A stretch of DNA of 40,722 bases from Pseudomonadota bacterium (GCA_021808055.1 JAKBCH010000012.1:1-40722), one strand, 5' to 3'; shown: positions 8,267 through 15,998, counted from the first letter of the stretch. The notes: generated by a model from the letters alone, not told the origin. Translations and numbers: made by a program.

Positions 8267-9085
8267 ATGGATATCTCGGTCGCGGACCTCGGATTCCATC
8301 AGCGTCTTGGTCATTTGATTGGAGCCTTGAACGGCGAGAAATTCTGGCCTTCACTCGCTGGTTTTTTGCGGCATTCAGTACCGTTTGATTCATGGGTAGC
8401 AGTTGTGTTCCGCGCAAACTTGCCGCCCATCGTTTTATACGAAGGCGATAGCGATATGGTCGAGGATGCTTTGTTTAACGACTATATTCGCAGTTTATAT
8501 CTACTTGATCCGTTTTATGCATTTGCTCAACAAATGCAGAGCGACCCCACTATTTCATTTGGCCTTTATAAATTGAATGAAGTTGCGCCAGAGCATTTTC
8601 GGGAGACTGATTATTATCGGCGCTATTTTGTTCATAATGTCGTTGTCGACGAAGTTCAGTATCTCATGAATATACCAGGATTTGGCGTTCTTTCGTTATC
8701 TCTTGGTCGCCGGAGTTGCTTTACCGAAGATGAAATCGGCATTCTTTGTTTGTATATACCTTGGTGTATTGCGCTGATGCACCAAGGGATGCTGGCCGAT
8801 GGAAATCGTATATTGGCATTAGCAGCCAAAACAGTTCCAGAAAATCGGCAGATGCTGCTTGAGAAGCGATTGCGTGAAACGGGGTCGCCGCATCTCACAA
8901 ATCGGGAGGTGGAGGTTGCTTTGCTTTTACTTGCCGGGCATTCAACAAAGGGAATCGCCAATCAAATAGGCATATCACCAGAAACGGTTAAAGCGCATCG
9001 TCGGAATCTTTATGACAAATTAGGCGTTTCAACACATGCGGGTCTTTTTGCACTCTTTATGGCGGTCGATGGGTCGCAAGTTTGA
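8267..9085 (+). CDS. LuxR-type transcriptional regulator
   Basis: 272 residues. The C-terminal 65 residues form a clear LuxR/GerE helix-turn-helix: LTNREVEVALLLLAGHST, then IANQIGISPETVKAHRRNLY and KLGVSTHAGLFAL. The N-terminal 200 residues show no receiver-domain Asp pattern and no convincing acyl-homoserine-lactone domain, so the sensor is an unassigned ligand-binding or protein-interaction module. The ATG at 8267 follows AGAGGT by about seven bases. It is transcribed away from the aminopeptidase gene. The short shared promoter region makes it the likely local activator or repressor of the aminopeptidase, permease and TMADH-like genes. Its AT-richer composition matches those genes and differs from the GbuA-like gene beyond. 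Confidence 0.88.
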   Translation: MDISVADLGFHQRLGHLIGALNGEKFWPSLAGFLRHSVPFDSWVAVVFRANLPPIVLYEGDSDMVEDALFNDYIRSLYLLDPFYAFAQQMQSDPTISFGLYKLNEVAPEHFRETDYYRRYFVHNVVVDEVQYLMNIPGFGVLSLSLGRRSCFTEDEIGILCLYIPWCIALMHQGMLADGNRILALAAKTVPENRQMLLEKRLRETGSPHLTNREVEVALLLLAGHSTKGIANQIGISPETVKAHRRNLYDKLGVSTHAGLFALFMAVDGSQV

Positions 9086-9186
9086 AGATCAGACCAGGGC
9101 ATCTTTGAATACGTTGATCCCAGAGTTAACGATGGGATGATTAATAAATCAGTGCGACATCGCACGGGTGGTCGAGCGCCGCCAGG

Positions 9187-9234
9187 CTTCACGCTCGCTC
9201 CTGTCGTGAGCGAACCTGAAGTCATCGCGCTCTA
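9187..9234. repeat. palindromic intergenic repeat, copy A
   Basis: An imperfect hairpin (CTTCACGCTCGCTC at 9187-9200 against GAGCGAACCTGAAG at 9208-9221) runs into a minus-strand copy of the recurring 20-mer TAGAGYGYGATGACTTYAGG (9234 to 9215). The same 20-mer ends other repeats at 27459, 28876 and 29003. It lies in the 275-base gap between the LuxR and GbuA-like genes. Confidence 0.65.
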
Positions 9235-9299
9235 GTGCATTTTTCCTTCGCATTGGTTTACGGAAAATGCTCTCGTTTATTGTCTTGGCGCGCAATTTT

Positions 9300-9330
9300 A
9301 TCCGATCAGATGAAAGTCATCTGATCGGAT
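9300..9330. repeat. perfect 14-bp hairpin downstream of gbuA
   Basis: ATCCGATCAGATGA and its exact reverse complement are separated by AAG. It lies 30 bases past the stop codon of the GbuA-like gene. Neither strand has a T-tract after it, so it is more like an extragenic palindrome or mRNA 3'-end stabiliser than an intrinsic terminator. A looser inverted repeat (GCATTTTTCC at about 9238 against GGAAAATGC at about 9262) precedes it. Confidence 0.6.
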
Positions 9331-9360
9331 GTTGCACTGGGGGCTATTCAAACAGACGAG

Positions 9361-10311
9361 TTATTTCACGCCCGGGAAGATGCAGAGAATTTCAAAGGCG
9401 ATATTCGCCGCCATCAGGGCGGTGGTGCCTTGCGGGTCATAGGGCGGAGAAACCTCGACCACGTCACCGCCGACAATCTCCAGCCCATCCAGCCCGCGGA
9501 TAATCTCCAGCCCTTGCGGGACGGTCAGGCCGCCGATCTCTGGCGTGCCGGTGCCGGGGGTGAAGGCGGGGTCCAGGCTGTCGATATCAAACGAGAGGTA
9601 AACCGGCCCGGTGCCGAGCTTGGCTTTGATCTCCAGCATCAGCGGCGTCAGAGATTTGTGCCAGCATTCATGCGCTTCGACGACAGTGAAACCCTGGTTG
9701 CGGCCCCAGTCAAATTCGTCGGCCGCATAGCCGGTGCCACGCAGGCCGATCTGCACGGTGCGCCTGGGGTCGATCAACCCTTCTTCCACCGCCCGGCGGA
9801 AGGGCGTGCCATGAGCGATTTTTTCGCCGAACATCGTGTCGTTAATGTCAGCATGGGCATCGACATGCACCAGCCCCACCGGGCCGTGCTTTTTGGCCAT
9901 GGCACGCAAAATGGGCAGGGCGATGGTATGGTCTCCGCCCAGCGTGACCGGCTTGCAGTTGGTGGCCAGAATATCATCGTATGCGCGTTCAATGCGGGCG
10001 ATGGAATCGTGCAGATTATACGGGTTTACCGCGATATCCCCAATATCCGCGATCCGCAGGCTATCGAACGGCCCCTTGCGGGTGGCGACATTATAGGGGC
10101 GCAGCATTACGGATTCCGTGCGGATCTGGCGAGGGCCAAAGCGGGTGCCAGTGCGGTTGGAGGTGCCTAGGTCGAACGGCACGCCGACGAAGCAGGCATC
10201 CAGCCCCTCGGCCGAGGGATAAACCGGCAGACGCATCATCGAGGCGATGCCACCGCTGCGCGGCATCTCGTTACCGCTCAAAGGTTGGGGGAAAGGGGGC
10301 TTGTCCATCAT
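9361..10311 (-). CDS. gbuA: agmatinase-family ureohydrolase, guanidinobutyrase-like
   Basis: 316 residues from the first of two ATGs (10311), five bases after AAGGAG; the longer in-frame reading is discarded. This is a binuclear-manganese ureohydrolase with all ligands present: His128 (GGDHT), Asp151, His153 and Asp155 (DAHAD), and Asp242 and Asp244 (SFDIDSLDP). These enzymes split guanidino compounds into urea and an amine. The sequence (PLSGNEMPRSGGIASMMRLP, GEKIAHGTPFRRAVEEGL, ECWHKSL, EVSPPYD) is much closer to Pseudomonas GbuA, which converts 4-guanidinobutyrate to 4-aminobutyrate and urea, than to E. coli SpeB. The divergent LysR gene is also the arrangement known for gbuA-gbuR. Agmatine or 3-guanidinopropionate remain alternatives. 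Confidence 0.88.
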   Translation of the reverse strand: MMDKPPFPQPLSGNEMPRSGGIASMMRLPVYPSAEGLDACFVGVPFDLGTSNRTGTRFGPRQIRTESVMLRPYNVATRKGPFDSLRIADIGDIAVNPYNLHDSIARIERAYDDILATNCKPVTLGGDHTIALPILRAMAKKHGPVGLVHVDAHADINDTMFGEKIAHGTPFRRAVEEGLIDPRRTVQIGLRGTGYAADEFDWGRNQGFTVVEAHECWHKSLTPLMLEIKAKLGTGPVYLSFDIDSLDPAFTPGTGTPEIGGLTVPQGLEIIRGLDGLEIVGGDVVEVSPPYDPQGTTALMAANIAFEILCIFPGVK

Positions 10312-10391
10312 ATTGTCTCCTTGCTGGCCGCGGCGGCAATTTGTGTAACCTGCCAAGCTCTTTCGATAAATAACGCGGGCATCCCATTTAG

Positions 10392-10411
10392 TTTGATTTC
10401 CTTCAATCAAA
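10392..10411. promoter_or_regulatory. candidate operator for the GbuR-like LysR protein
   Basis: TTTGATT-N6-AATCAAA, a perfect 7-bp dyad, lies in the 144-base divergent region between the GbuA-like gene (start 10311) and the LysR gene (start 10456). Its length and T...A symmetry fit a LysR recognition site, 81 bases from the first start and 45 from the second. Confidence 0.5.
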
Positions 10412-10455
10412 TGATAGGTTCAGGTCAATGATAGAAGAAGCAGGAGTGCTCCGGG

Positions 10456-11361
10456 ATGGCGCGGCTCGATAGTGTGGATCTGCGGTTGCTGCGCGTGTTC
10501 GTCACCGTGGTGGAGGCGCGTGGTTTCAGCGCAGCGCAGACAATGCTGAATGTGAACACCTCCACCATTTCCAACCAGATTACGGCGCTCGAGACGCGGC
10601 TGGGGGTGAAGCTGTGCCAGCGCGGGCGCGCGGGTTTTAAGTTAACAGAAGATGGCGCCACCATCTTCTCTGAAACGCAGAAGCTGTTCTCGGCCATTGA
10701 TGGGTTCGACATGCGCGCCAGCGCGCTGCGCGCCAATGTGCGCGGCAGGCTGAATATCGGGCTGTTGGACAATACGATCAGCGATGAACAGGCGCGGGTG
10801 GAAGGGCTGCTGCATAAATTCACCCAGATGATGGGCGATGTGCAGATCAATTTGGAAGTGAAATCCCCCAACGAGTTGCTGCGCGATGTGCTGGACGGAA
10901 AGCTGCATGTGGCGATTGGCAGTTTTCCAAAAATTCTGCTCGGGTTGAGTTATACCAAACTCTATGAGGAGCGGCATTATTTCTATTGCGCTGCGTCCCA
11001 TCCTTTATACGAACTGAAGGAAATTCAAATCACGCAGGCTGTGATTTCGAAATACCGTTTGGTTTCGCGCGGGTATTGGGGCTCGCGTGATGCAAAACAT
11101 ATACGTTCAGAACGCGCCAGCGCCACGGTGAACAATATGGAAGCCGCCGCGCGGCTGATTCTTTCCGGCGATTATCTCGGCTATCTGCCTGAGCATTACG
11201 CGAAGGTTTGGGAGCAGGCAAAGACAATCAAGAAGCTACTGCCCGCGGAGCTGAGTTATTTGGCTCCCTTCGAGGTTGCCTATGATCCGGCGAAGCTGGC
11301 ATTGCCGCCGGTGAAGCTGTTCACCTCACTGGCGGCCTCCGTTTTGGCGCGGGAAACCTGA
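10456..11361 (+). CDS. LysR-family regulator, probably of the guanidino module
   Basis: 301 residues. The N-terminal helix-turn-helix (LRLLRVFVTVVEARGFSAAQ, then NVNTSTISNQITALETRLGV) is followed by a LysR effector-binding domain. The ATG at 10456 follows AGGAG by nine bases. It is divergent from the GbuA-like ureohydrolase and convergent with the NCS1 permease, whose stop codon is 18 bases past its own. By analogy with GbuR it would sense 4-guanidinobutyrate or a related compound and activate the ureohydrolase; this is inference from position. The effector domain itself gives no ligand clue. Confidence 0.87.
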   Translation: MARLDSVDLRLLRVFVTVVEARGFSAAQTMLNVNTSTISNQITALETRLGVKLCQRGRAGFKLTEDGATIFSETQKLFSAIDGFDMRASALRANVRGRLNIGLLDNTISDEQARVEGLLHKFTQMMGDVQINLEVKSPNELLRDVLDGKLHVAIGSFPKILLGLSYTKLYEERHYFYCAASHPLYELKEIQITQAVISKYRLVSRGYWGSRDAKHIRSERASATVNNMEAAARLILSGDYLGYLPEHYAKVWEQAKTIKKLLPAELSYLAPFEVAYDPAKLALPPVKLFTSLAASVLARET

Positions 11362-11379
11362 TAACCCACGCCGATTGGC

Positions 11380-12831
11380 TTAAAGATTGGTACCCAGCGC
11401 CTCATTGCTGGCGGCAATGGCGGAACGCTCGGCGGAGAGGTCGAGATTGCGGGTGATGAGATAATAGACCACACCCGCGACCAGCAGCCCCGGCGCCCAG
11501 GAAATATCGACATCCCCCAACGCGTGGGCAATTGGCCCCTCATACAGCCCGGCCAGGTTGAAGAACGGCACGCTGGCTGCAAAGCCGACGGCATAGGCGA
11601 TGAGCCCGCGCGCACCCCAGGCACCGTAAATGCCGTTGGGGGTGAAGAAATCCTTGATGGCGTAATGGCCTTTGCGTACGAAGAAATAATCCATCAGGTT
11701 TACCGCTGTCCATGGCACCAGCAGATACAGCATGATGGAGAGTGCATCATAAAGTGCGTTGACAGCATTGGCGTTGAGCGAGAGAGACACGGCCAGCCAC
11801 AGAATCGCCAACGCGATAACACCCGCGATGCGCACGCCGCGCGAGAAGGGGATGTTGGCGAAGCAATCCAGCCCCGTTACCAGAGTGAGCATACCGGAAT
11901 AGGCATTCAGCCCCATGGTGGCGGTGAGGGCCGCAACCGAGACCAGCACGGTGAGCGTGCCCAGATGAGGGATTATTGAATTGCCGGCAGAGCTGACCGC
12001 GACCATGCCATCCGACGCGCCGAGATAGGCAGCAAGCCAGGCACCCAGAATGATCAGCCAGATCGCGGCGCCAGACGCGCCGAGATAAACATTCCAGACC
12101 AGGGCCGCGCGCTTCTGCCCGGCTGGCAGATAGCGCGTATAGTCTGACACATATGGCGCGTAGGTGATGTTATATGATGCACAGGCGGCGAACTGGGCCG
12201 CGAAGGCGATCCAGCCAAAGCTGGTATGGCCGGGCGCATGGGGGGCAATGAAGCCGAACAAAATGGCACCGGAGACGATGACATAAAGTGGCAGGCTGAC
12301 CCAGAACAGCACACGAAAGACGATATGCAGCCAGTCATGCCCAAAAATGGCGATGATGGCGGCCACAGCGCCCAGCGACAGCGCCACGGTGGGGATATGC
12401 CAGCCGAAGAGATGGTTGAGACCCTGGGAGATGAGCACTGTATCCACCACATTGAAGCCCGCAAAGGTGAACAGCGTGCCCAGGAGCGGGATGATGACGC
12501 CGCGATAGCCGAATTGCGCGCGCGACTGTATCATTTGCGGCAGGCCGAGATCCGGCCCCTGGCTGGCATGGAAGGCCATGAACAGCGTGCCAAACAAGAC
12601 CCCCAGCACCGAGGCCAGAACAGTGGCACCAAAGCCCAACCCCATGCTCGGCCCGATGAATCCGATGGCGATGGTGAAAAACTGGAAATTGCCAAGGAAC
12701 CAGAAAGGCCCCTGGGTAGAGACTTTGCCATGGCGCTCAGCCGGGGGCACGAAGTCTATGGAACGTGATTCAATCCCCAGGCTGGGGCCATTGCGGGTGC
12801 TTCCGGCTTCTGTGTCAGCAAGCGTTACCAT
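11380..12831 (-). CDS. NCS1-family permease (cytosine/purine/allantoin type)
   Basis: 483 residues from the ATG at 12831, after GAGGA; the in-frame extension to 12864 is not needed. About twelve transmembrane helices. The motif GPFWFLGNFQFFTIAIGFIG, the DLGLPQMIQSRAQFGYRG segment and NLMDYFFVRKGHY are typical of nucleobase:cation symporter-1 proteins, sodium- or proton-coupled importers of purines, pyrimidines, hydantoins and allantoin. Its location beside a GbuA-like ureohydrolase and its regulator suggests a nitrogen-rich substrate, perhaps a guanidino compound. Cytosine or a purine derivative cannot be excluded. It is convergent with the LysR gene and has a 158-base upstream gap that would hold its own promoter. 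Confidence 0.87.
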   Translation of the reverse strand: MVTLADTEAGSTRNGPSLGIESRSIDFVPPAERHGKVSTQGPFWFLGNFQFFTIAIGFIGPSMGLGFGATVLASVLGVLFGTLFMAFHASQGPDLGLPQMIQSRAQFGYRGVIIPLLGTLFTFAGFNVVDTVLISQGLNHLFGWHIPTVALSLGAVAAIIAIFGHDWLHIVFRVLFWVSLPLYVIVSGAILFGFIAPHAPGHTSFGWIAFAAQFAACASYNITYAPYVSDYTRYLPAGQKRAALVWNVYLGASGAAIWLIILGAWLAAYLGASDGMVAVSSAGNSIIPHLGTLTVLVSVAALTATMGLNAYSGMLTLVTGLDCFANIPFSRGVRIAGVIALAILWLAVSLSLNANAVNALYDALSIMLYLLVPWTAVNLMDYFFVRKGHYAIKDFFTPNGIYGAWGARGLIAYAVGFAASVPFFNLAGLYEGPIAHALGDVDISWAPGLLVAGVVYYLITRNLDLSAERSAIAASNEALGTNL

Positions 12832-12989
12832 TTGGTCCTCGCGGCGTTCGTGATGAGAGCACAAAGCATATCACCCATGACGCAGGCGCAAACATAACGT
12901 TGTCACAGCGGATAGTTTGAAAATATGTGAAGTTTTTGAGTGTGCGCCCTGATAGGCGATCGTTAAGTATTGGTTGGTTCAAGGCACTC

Positions 12990-13196
12990 TTATGTTGCCT
13001 TGGCCGTGACTTTGCTGCATCCCGTGGTTGCTCCTCCAGATTGCGCCGTCCGGTCGCCTCGGTGGCGGCGGCATGCCTCTGAGCAATAGCGGACCTCGTC
13101 CCAGACTTTGCTCCATTTTTTGCGCCACGTGAACGGACGCTTGCAAAAAGCGCAGTTTTTAACAGGTAGATTAGCTTTTTCGATGCGCTTTCCCAT
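12990..13196 (-). CDS. DUF2256 small zinc-finger-like protein
   Basis: 68 residues. The motif NLPVKNCAFCKRPFTWRKKW followed by VWDEVRYCSEACRR is the DUF2256 signature: CxxC and CxxxC pairs that probably bind zinc. The family is frequently encoded beside bacterial FeS-type cryptochrome/photolyases, and here the start ATG (13196) overlaps the photolyase stop codon as TGATG, implying translational coupling. A GTG at 13199 is an alternative start that would give a four-base overlap. Function is unknown; a role in photolyase folding, cofactor loading or DNA binding is inferred only from conserved neighbourhood. The C-terminal 20 residues after the motif look unstructured. Confidence 0.85.
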   Translation of the reverse strand: MGKRIEKANLPVKNCAFCKRPFTWRKKWSKVWDEVRYCSEACRRHRGDRTAQSGGATTGCSKVTAKAT

Positions 13197-14740
13197 CACA
13201 GCCGGCCCTCACGCAGAGCGGTCATGTGCGCTGCAGCCTGGCGGCGCAGCGCGGCTTGTTTCTCGACACCCATCTTATCCCAGGTGGAATAGACGTAAGG
13301 CATTCGTGCATTGGCACTGAAACGTTCTCGGTGGCGGCTGAGAAAATCCCAATAGAGCGCGTTGAACGGGCAGGCGCGCTCGCCGACAGACACTGTTGGA
13401 TCATAGGCACAGCCATCGCAGAAATTGCTCATGCGCCGGATGTAATTGCCGCTGGCAGCGTAAGGTTTTGAGGCGAGCAGCCCGCCATCGGCGTGTAGCG
13501 CCATGCCGATTGTGTTGGGTGCCTCAACCCATTCATAGGCATCGGCATAGACCGCGAGATACCATTCGTGCACTTGCTGTGGGTTGAGCCCCGCCAGCAG
13601 CGCAAAATTGCCGGTGATCATCAGCCGTTGGATATGGTGCGAATAGGCATGTTCATAAGTGTGGCGCAAAGCTTCGCGCATACAGAACATGCGGGTCTCG
13701 CCGCTCCAGTAGAACCAGGGCAGCGGCTCTTGGGCGTTCAGCGCGTTGCGCTCGGTGTAGCCTGGCATGTAGCGCCAATAAATGCCGCGCACATATTCGC
13801 GCCAGCCAAGAATTTGGCGGATGAAGCCCTCAGCGGCATTAAGCGGCGCGTTGCCCGCGCGGTAGGCATCCTCGGCCTTGCGGCAAACCTCCAGCGGGTA
13901 GAGCAGCCCGGCATTGATATAGGCGGCGAGCAGGGAATGACGCAGATAAGGCTCTCCCGCGACCATGGCGTCCTGATAGTCACCGAAACCGGGCAGGATC
14001 TGTTGAATGAAATGCTCAAGTTCGCGCAGGGTCTGGCGACGCGTGACGGCAAAATGGAACGGCTCCAACTGCCCGTAGGCATCTGGAAAGCGGCGCTTAA
14101 CCAGAGCCAGAACCTCCAGCGTAATCGCGTCTTTACGAAAGCTGAGGCGTGGCGGAGAGTTAAGCCCAGCCTTGGGTGGTTTACGATTCTCCGTGTCGTA
14201 ATTCCATTTTCCGCCAGTCGGTTTGTCATCTTTTTCCAGCAACACATCATGGCGCCGGCGCATCTCCCGGTAGAAATATTCCATCCGCAATTCGCGCCGC
14301 CCTTCAGCCCAGGCGTTGAACTGCGCATGGGTACAGAGAAAGCGTGTGTCCGGCTGGATTTCGAGCGGAACCGGAAGGGCGAGCCGCAATGCTTCGAAGC
14401 CTTCGCGGAGGCGCCATTCACCTGGTTCGGTAACGACGACACTTTCTGGCGACAACGCGGCGGCAGCACGCAGAATTTCGCCATCGATTGTATGGCTGTT
14501 CTCGGGGTCGTCGAGCTTCACATAGCGCACATTATAGCCAGCTTCACGCAGGGCTTTGGCGAAATGGCGCATGGCAGAAAACAGAAAGGCAATTTTCTTG
14601 ATGTGATGACGCACATAGCTCGCTTCCGCCATCACCTCGGCAAGCAGGAACACGTCATGAGCCTTGTTAGCACCTGCGACGACATCAAGCCGCGTAGAGA
14701 GTTGATCGCCAAGGATGACGCGCAATATCGTTTCGGCCAA
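13196..14740 (-). CDS. FeS cluster cryptochrome/(6-4) photolyase
   Basis: 514 residues, the length of bacterial (6-4) photolyases (PhrB of Agrobacterium has 507). The N-terminal antenna-type fold (RVILGDQLSTRLD) is followed by the helical FAD domain. Cys353, Cys441, Cys444 and Cys457 have exactly the spacing of the four [4Fe-4S] ligands of PhrB, in MFCMREALRHTYEHAYSHHI and FCDGC...RACPFN. The HIQRLMITGNFALLAG and EWVEAPNTIGMALHADGG segments contain conserved FAD and substrate-pocket residues of the FeS-BCP class. The enzyme repairs (6-4) pyrimidine dimers with blue light; some members act as photoreceptors. The start is a TTG at 14740 preceded by AAGGA, with no in-frame ATG nearby. Coupled to the DUF2256 gene. 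Confidence 0.93.
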   Translation of the reverse strand: MAETILRVILGDQLSTRLDVVAGANKAHDVFLLAEVMAEASYVRHHIKKIAFLFSAMRHFAKALREAGYNVRYVKLDDPENSHTIDGEILRAAAALSPESVVVTEPGEWRLREGFEALRLALPVPLEIQPDTRFLCTHAQFNAWAEGRRELRMEYFYREMRRRHDVLLEKDDKPTGGKWNYDTENRKPPKAGLNSPPRLSFRKDAITLEVLALVKRRFPDAYGQLEPFHFAVTRRQTLRELEHFIQQILPGFGDYQDAMVAGEPYLRHSLLAAYINAGLLYPLEVCRKAEDAYRAGNAPLNAAEGFIRQILGWREYVRGIYWRYMPGYTERNALNAQEPLPWFYWSGETRMFCMREALRHTYEHAYSHHIQRLMITGNFALLAGLNPQQVHEWYLAVYADAYEWVEAPNTIGMALHADGGLLASKPYAASGNYIRRMSNFCDGCAYDPTVSVGERACPFNALYWDFLSRHRERFSANARMPYVYSTWDKMGVEKQAALRRQAAAHMTALREGRL

Positions 14741-14832
14741 TCGGTGCGTCCTTTTTTATCAGTGCTGATATTATGAGCGGCATCCTGTGCGAAATTTCAA
14801 TAAGCTGCAAATGAATCGGGGTCGGGTTGGTA

Positions 14833-15015
14833 TTATTGGCTTGGATAAAAACCCCACAGAACCCGATGCCCGTGCGATTCATCGCCAAGCAGGTTTGCTA
14901 AAAATGCGCGGCTATTAAAACGCGGCGTATACAGCCAATCAACCGCGCCATTTTTGCAAACCAGGGACGCTGTTTCACGGTTTCAGATCATGGCGTAGCC
15001 TTCAATTTTAGCCAT
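14833..15015 (-). pseudogene. decayed N-terminal fragment of a GH15 glycoside hydrolase
   Basis: Starting four bases after the glucose-dehydrogenase stop codon, a strong GGGAGG precedes an ATG (15015). The frame reads MAKIEGYAMI, then TGA (14983-14985), then continues with ETASLVCKNGAVDWLYTPRF, NSRAFLANLLGDESHG and a final TAA. This matches the conserved start of family 15 proteins (glucoamylase/trehalase-like; typically IEDYALIGD..TAALV..DGSIDWLC.PRFDS..cFAaLLG...HG). The TGA falls where the family has the Gly of IGD, and the remaining roughly 550 residues, including the catalytic (alpha/alpha)6 barrel, are missing. The gene was probably once co-translated with the dehydrogenase. It is too short and interrupted to appear as a normal ORF. 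Confidence 0.8.
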
Positions 15016-15018
15016 GTC

Positions 15019-15879
15019 TTAGCCTCCCGTTGCGAAGCCGGGGTAGAGCGTCATACCGCCATCGACATAAAGTGTTGCGCCGGTGACGTAGTCAGCCGCA
15101 TCGGAAACCAGCCAGGCAGCGGCATGGGCAATGTCATCAGGCTCGCCGATGCGTGAGTAAGGTACAAGCTGCATGAGCTTTTTATATGCTTCCGGCGTAT
15201 CCCAGGCGTCCCGGTTGATGGGCGTTCGAATGGCGCCGGGAGCCACTGAATTTGCGCGTATACGCAAGGGGGCAACTTCCTGCGCGATGCTGCGCATCAT
15301 CATGTTGATGCCACCTTTTGATGTTGCATAATTCACGTGGCCAGCCCAGGGAATTTCCTGATGGACCGAGCTTGTGCAGAGAAGCTTGCCGGTGGCCAAA
15401 GAAACTTCCGGGATTGGACCACGGCGCTTAAACTCACGTATCGCAGCGCGGGCGGCAAGAAATTGGCCCGTGAGGTTGACGCTGATAACCTTGTTCCACT
15501 GCTCCAGGGTCATTTCATCAAATGGCGCGTCAGCTTGTAGCCCGGCATTGCTTACCGCGATATGAAGTGTACCGAAATGCTGGATGGCCTGAGCAAACAT
15601 ACCCTCCACTTCGTCTTCTTTCGAAACATCGGCGGATATGGCGAGGGCGCGGCGGCCAAGCGCTTCAATCTCGTGGGCAATTTCCTCCGCCGCCGCGGAA
15701 TCACCTATGTAATTCACCACCACATCCGCGCCGGATCTGGCGAGACCAAGCGCCACAGCCTTGCCGATGCCCGAACTGGCGCCGGTGACAAGCGCGGGTT
15801 GGCCTGAAAGGACAACGGGATATTGTATCTGCGGCCATGCATTTTTTTCATTTTGGCCGTTGATCCGTGTGTCTGCCAT
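15019..15879 (-). CDS. SDR-family glucose 1-dehydrogenase-like enzyme
   Basis: 286 residues from the ATG at 15879, six bases after AGGAG; the longer frame is rejected. A classical short-chain dehydrogenase: nucleotide motif TGASSGIG (32-39), NAG motif SNAGLQ, catalytic Ser in CTSSVHQEIPWAGHVNYATS and the YxxxK Tyr/Lys in NYATSKGG. The segment SSVHQEIPW and the C terminus GGMTLYPGF match Bacillus NAD(P)-dependent glucose 1-dehydrogenase (glucose to gluconolactone). A roughly 20-residue N-terminal extension is present, as in many proteobacterial homologues. The decayed GH15 fragment directly follows on the same strand, suggesting an old operon that released and oxidised glucose. Other sugar or polyol substrates are possible. 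Confidence 0.85.
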   Translation of the reverse strand: MADTRINGQNEKNAWPQIQYPVVLSGQPALVTGASSGIGKAVALGLARSGADVVVNYIGDSAAAEEIAHEIEALGRRALAISADVSKEDEVEGMFAQAIQHFGTLHIAVSNAGLQADAPFDEMTLEQWNKVISVNLTGQFLAARAAIREFKRRGPIPEVSLATGKLLCTSSVHQEIPWAGHVNYATSKGGINMMMRSIAQEVAPLRIRANSVAPGAIRTPINRDAWDTPEAYKKLMQLVPYSRIGEPDDIAHAAAWLVSDAADYVTGATLYVDGGMTLYPGFATGG

Positions 15880-15998
15880 GATGATCTCCTGCTTGTTCAG
15901 TAGGCAGTCCTCACTTATGGCGGAGATGCGGCAGATCAACACTTTGCGGACAACGAAGCTTTTCCGGAGCCTGTCTTATTTTTAACTTTTTTGAGGTG

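Noticed and set aside
9010..9225. Possible integration end or gene remnant between luxR and gbuA
   Set aside because: Short frames on the minus strand (for example one ending VNSGINVFKDALV) match no family I know, and no copy of the tRNA-Arg 3' end is present.
13568..14776. 402-codon plus-strand open frame opposite the photolyase gene
   Set aside because: The photolyase on the other strand has all FAD and cluster motifs; the long antisense frame is a by-product of GC-rich codon use.
14892..14962. 20-base imperfect inverted repeat GGTTTGC..AAAAATG..CGCGG with a 31-base loop
   Set aside because: First taken for transposon ends or a structured RNA. Both arms lie inside the GH15 reading frame, so the pairing is probably chance.
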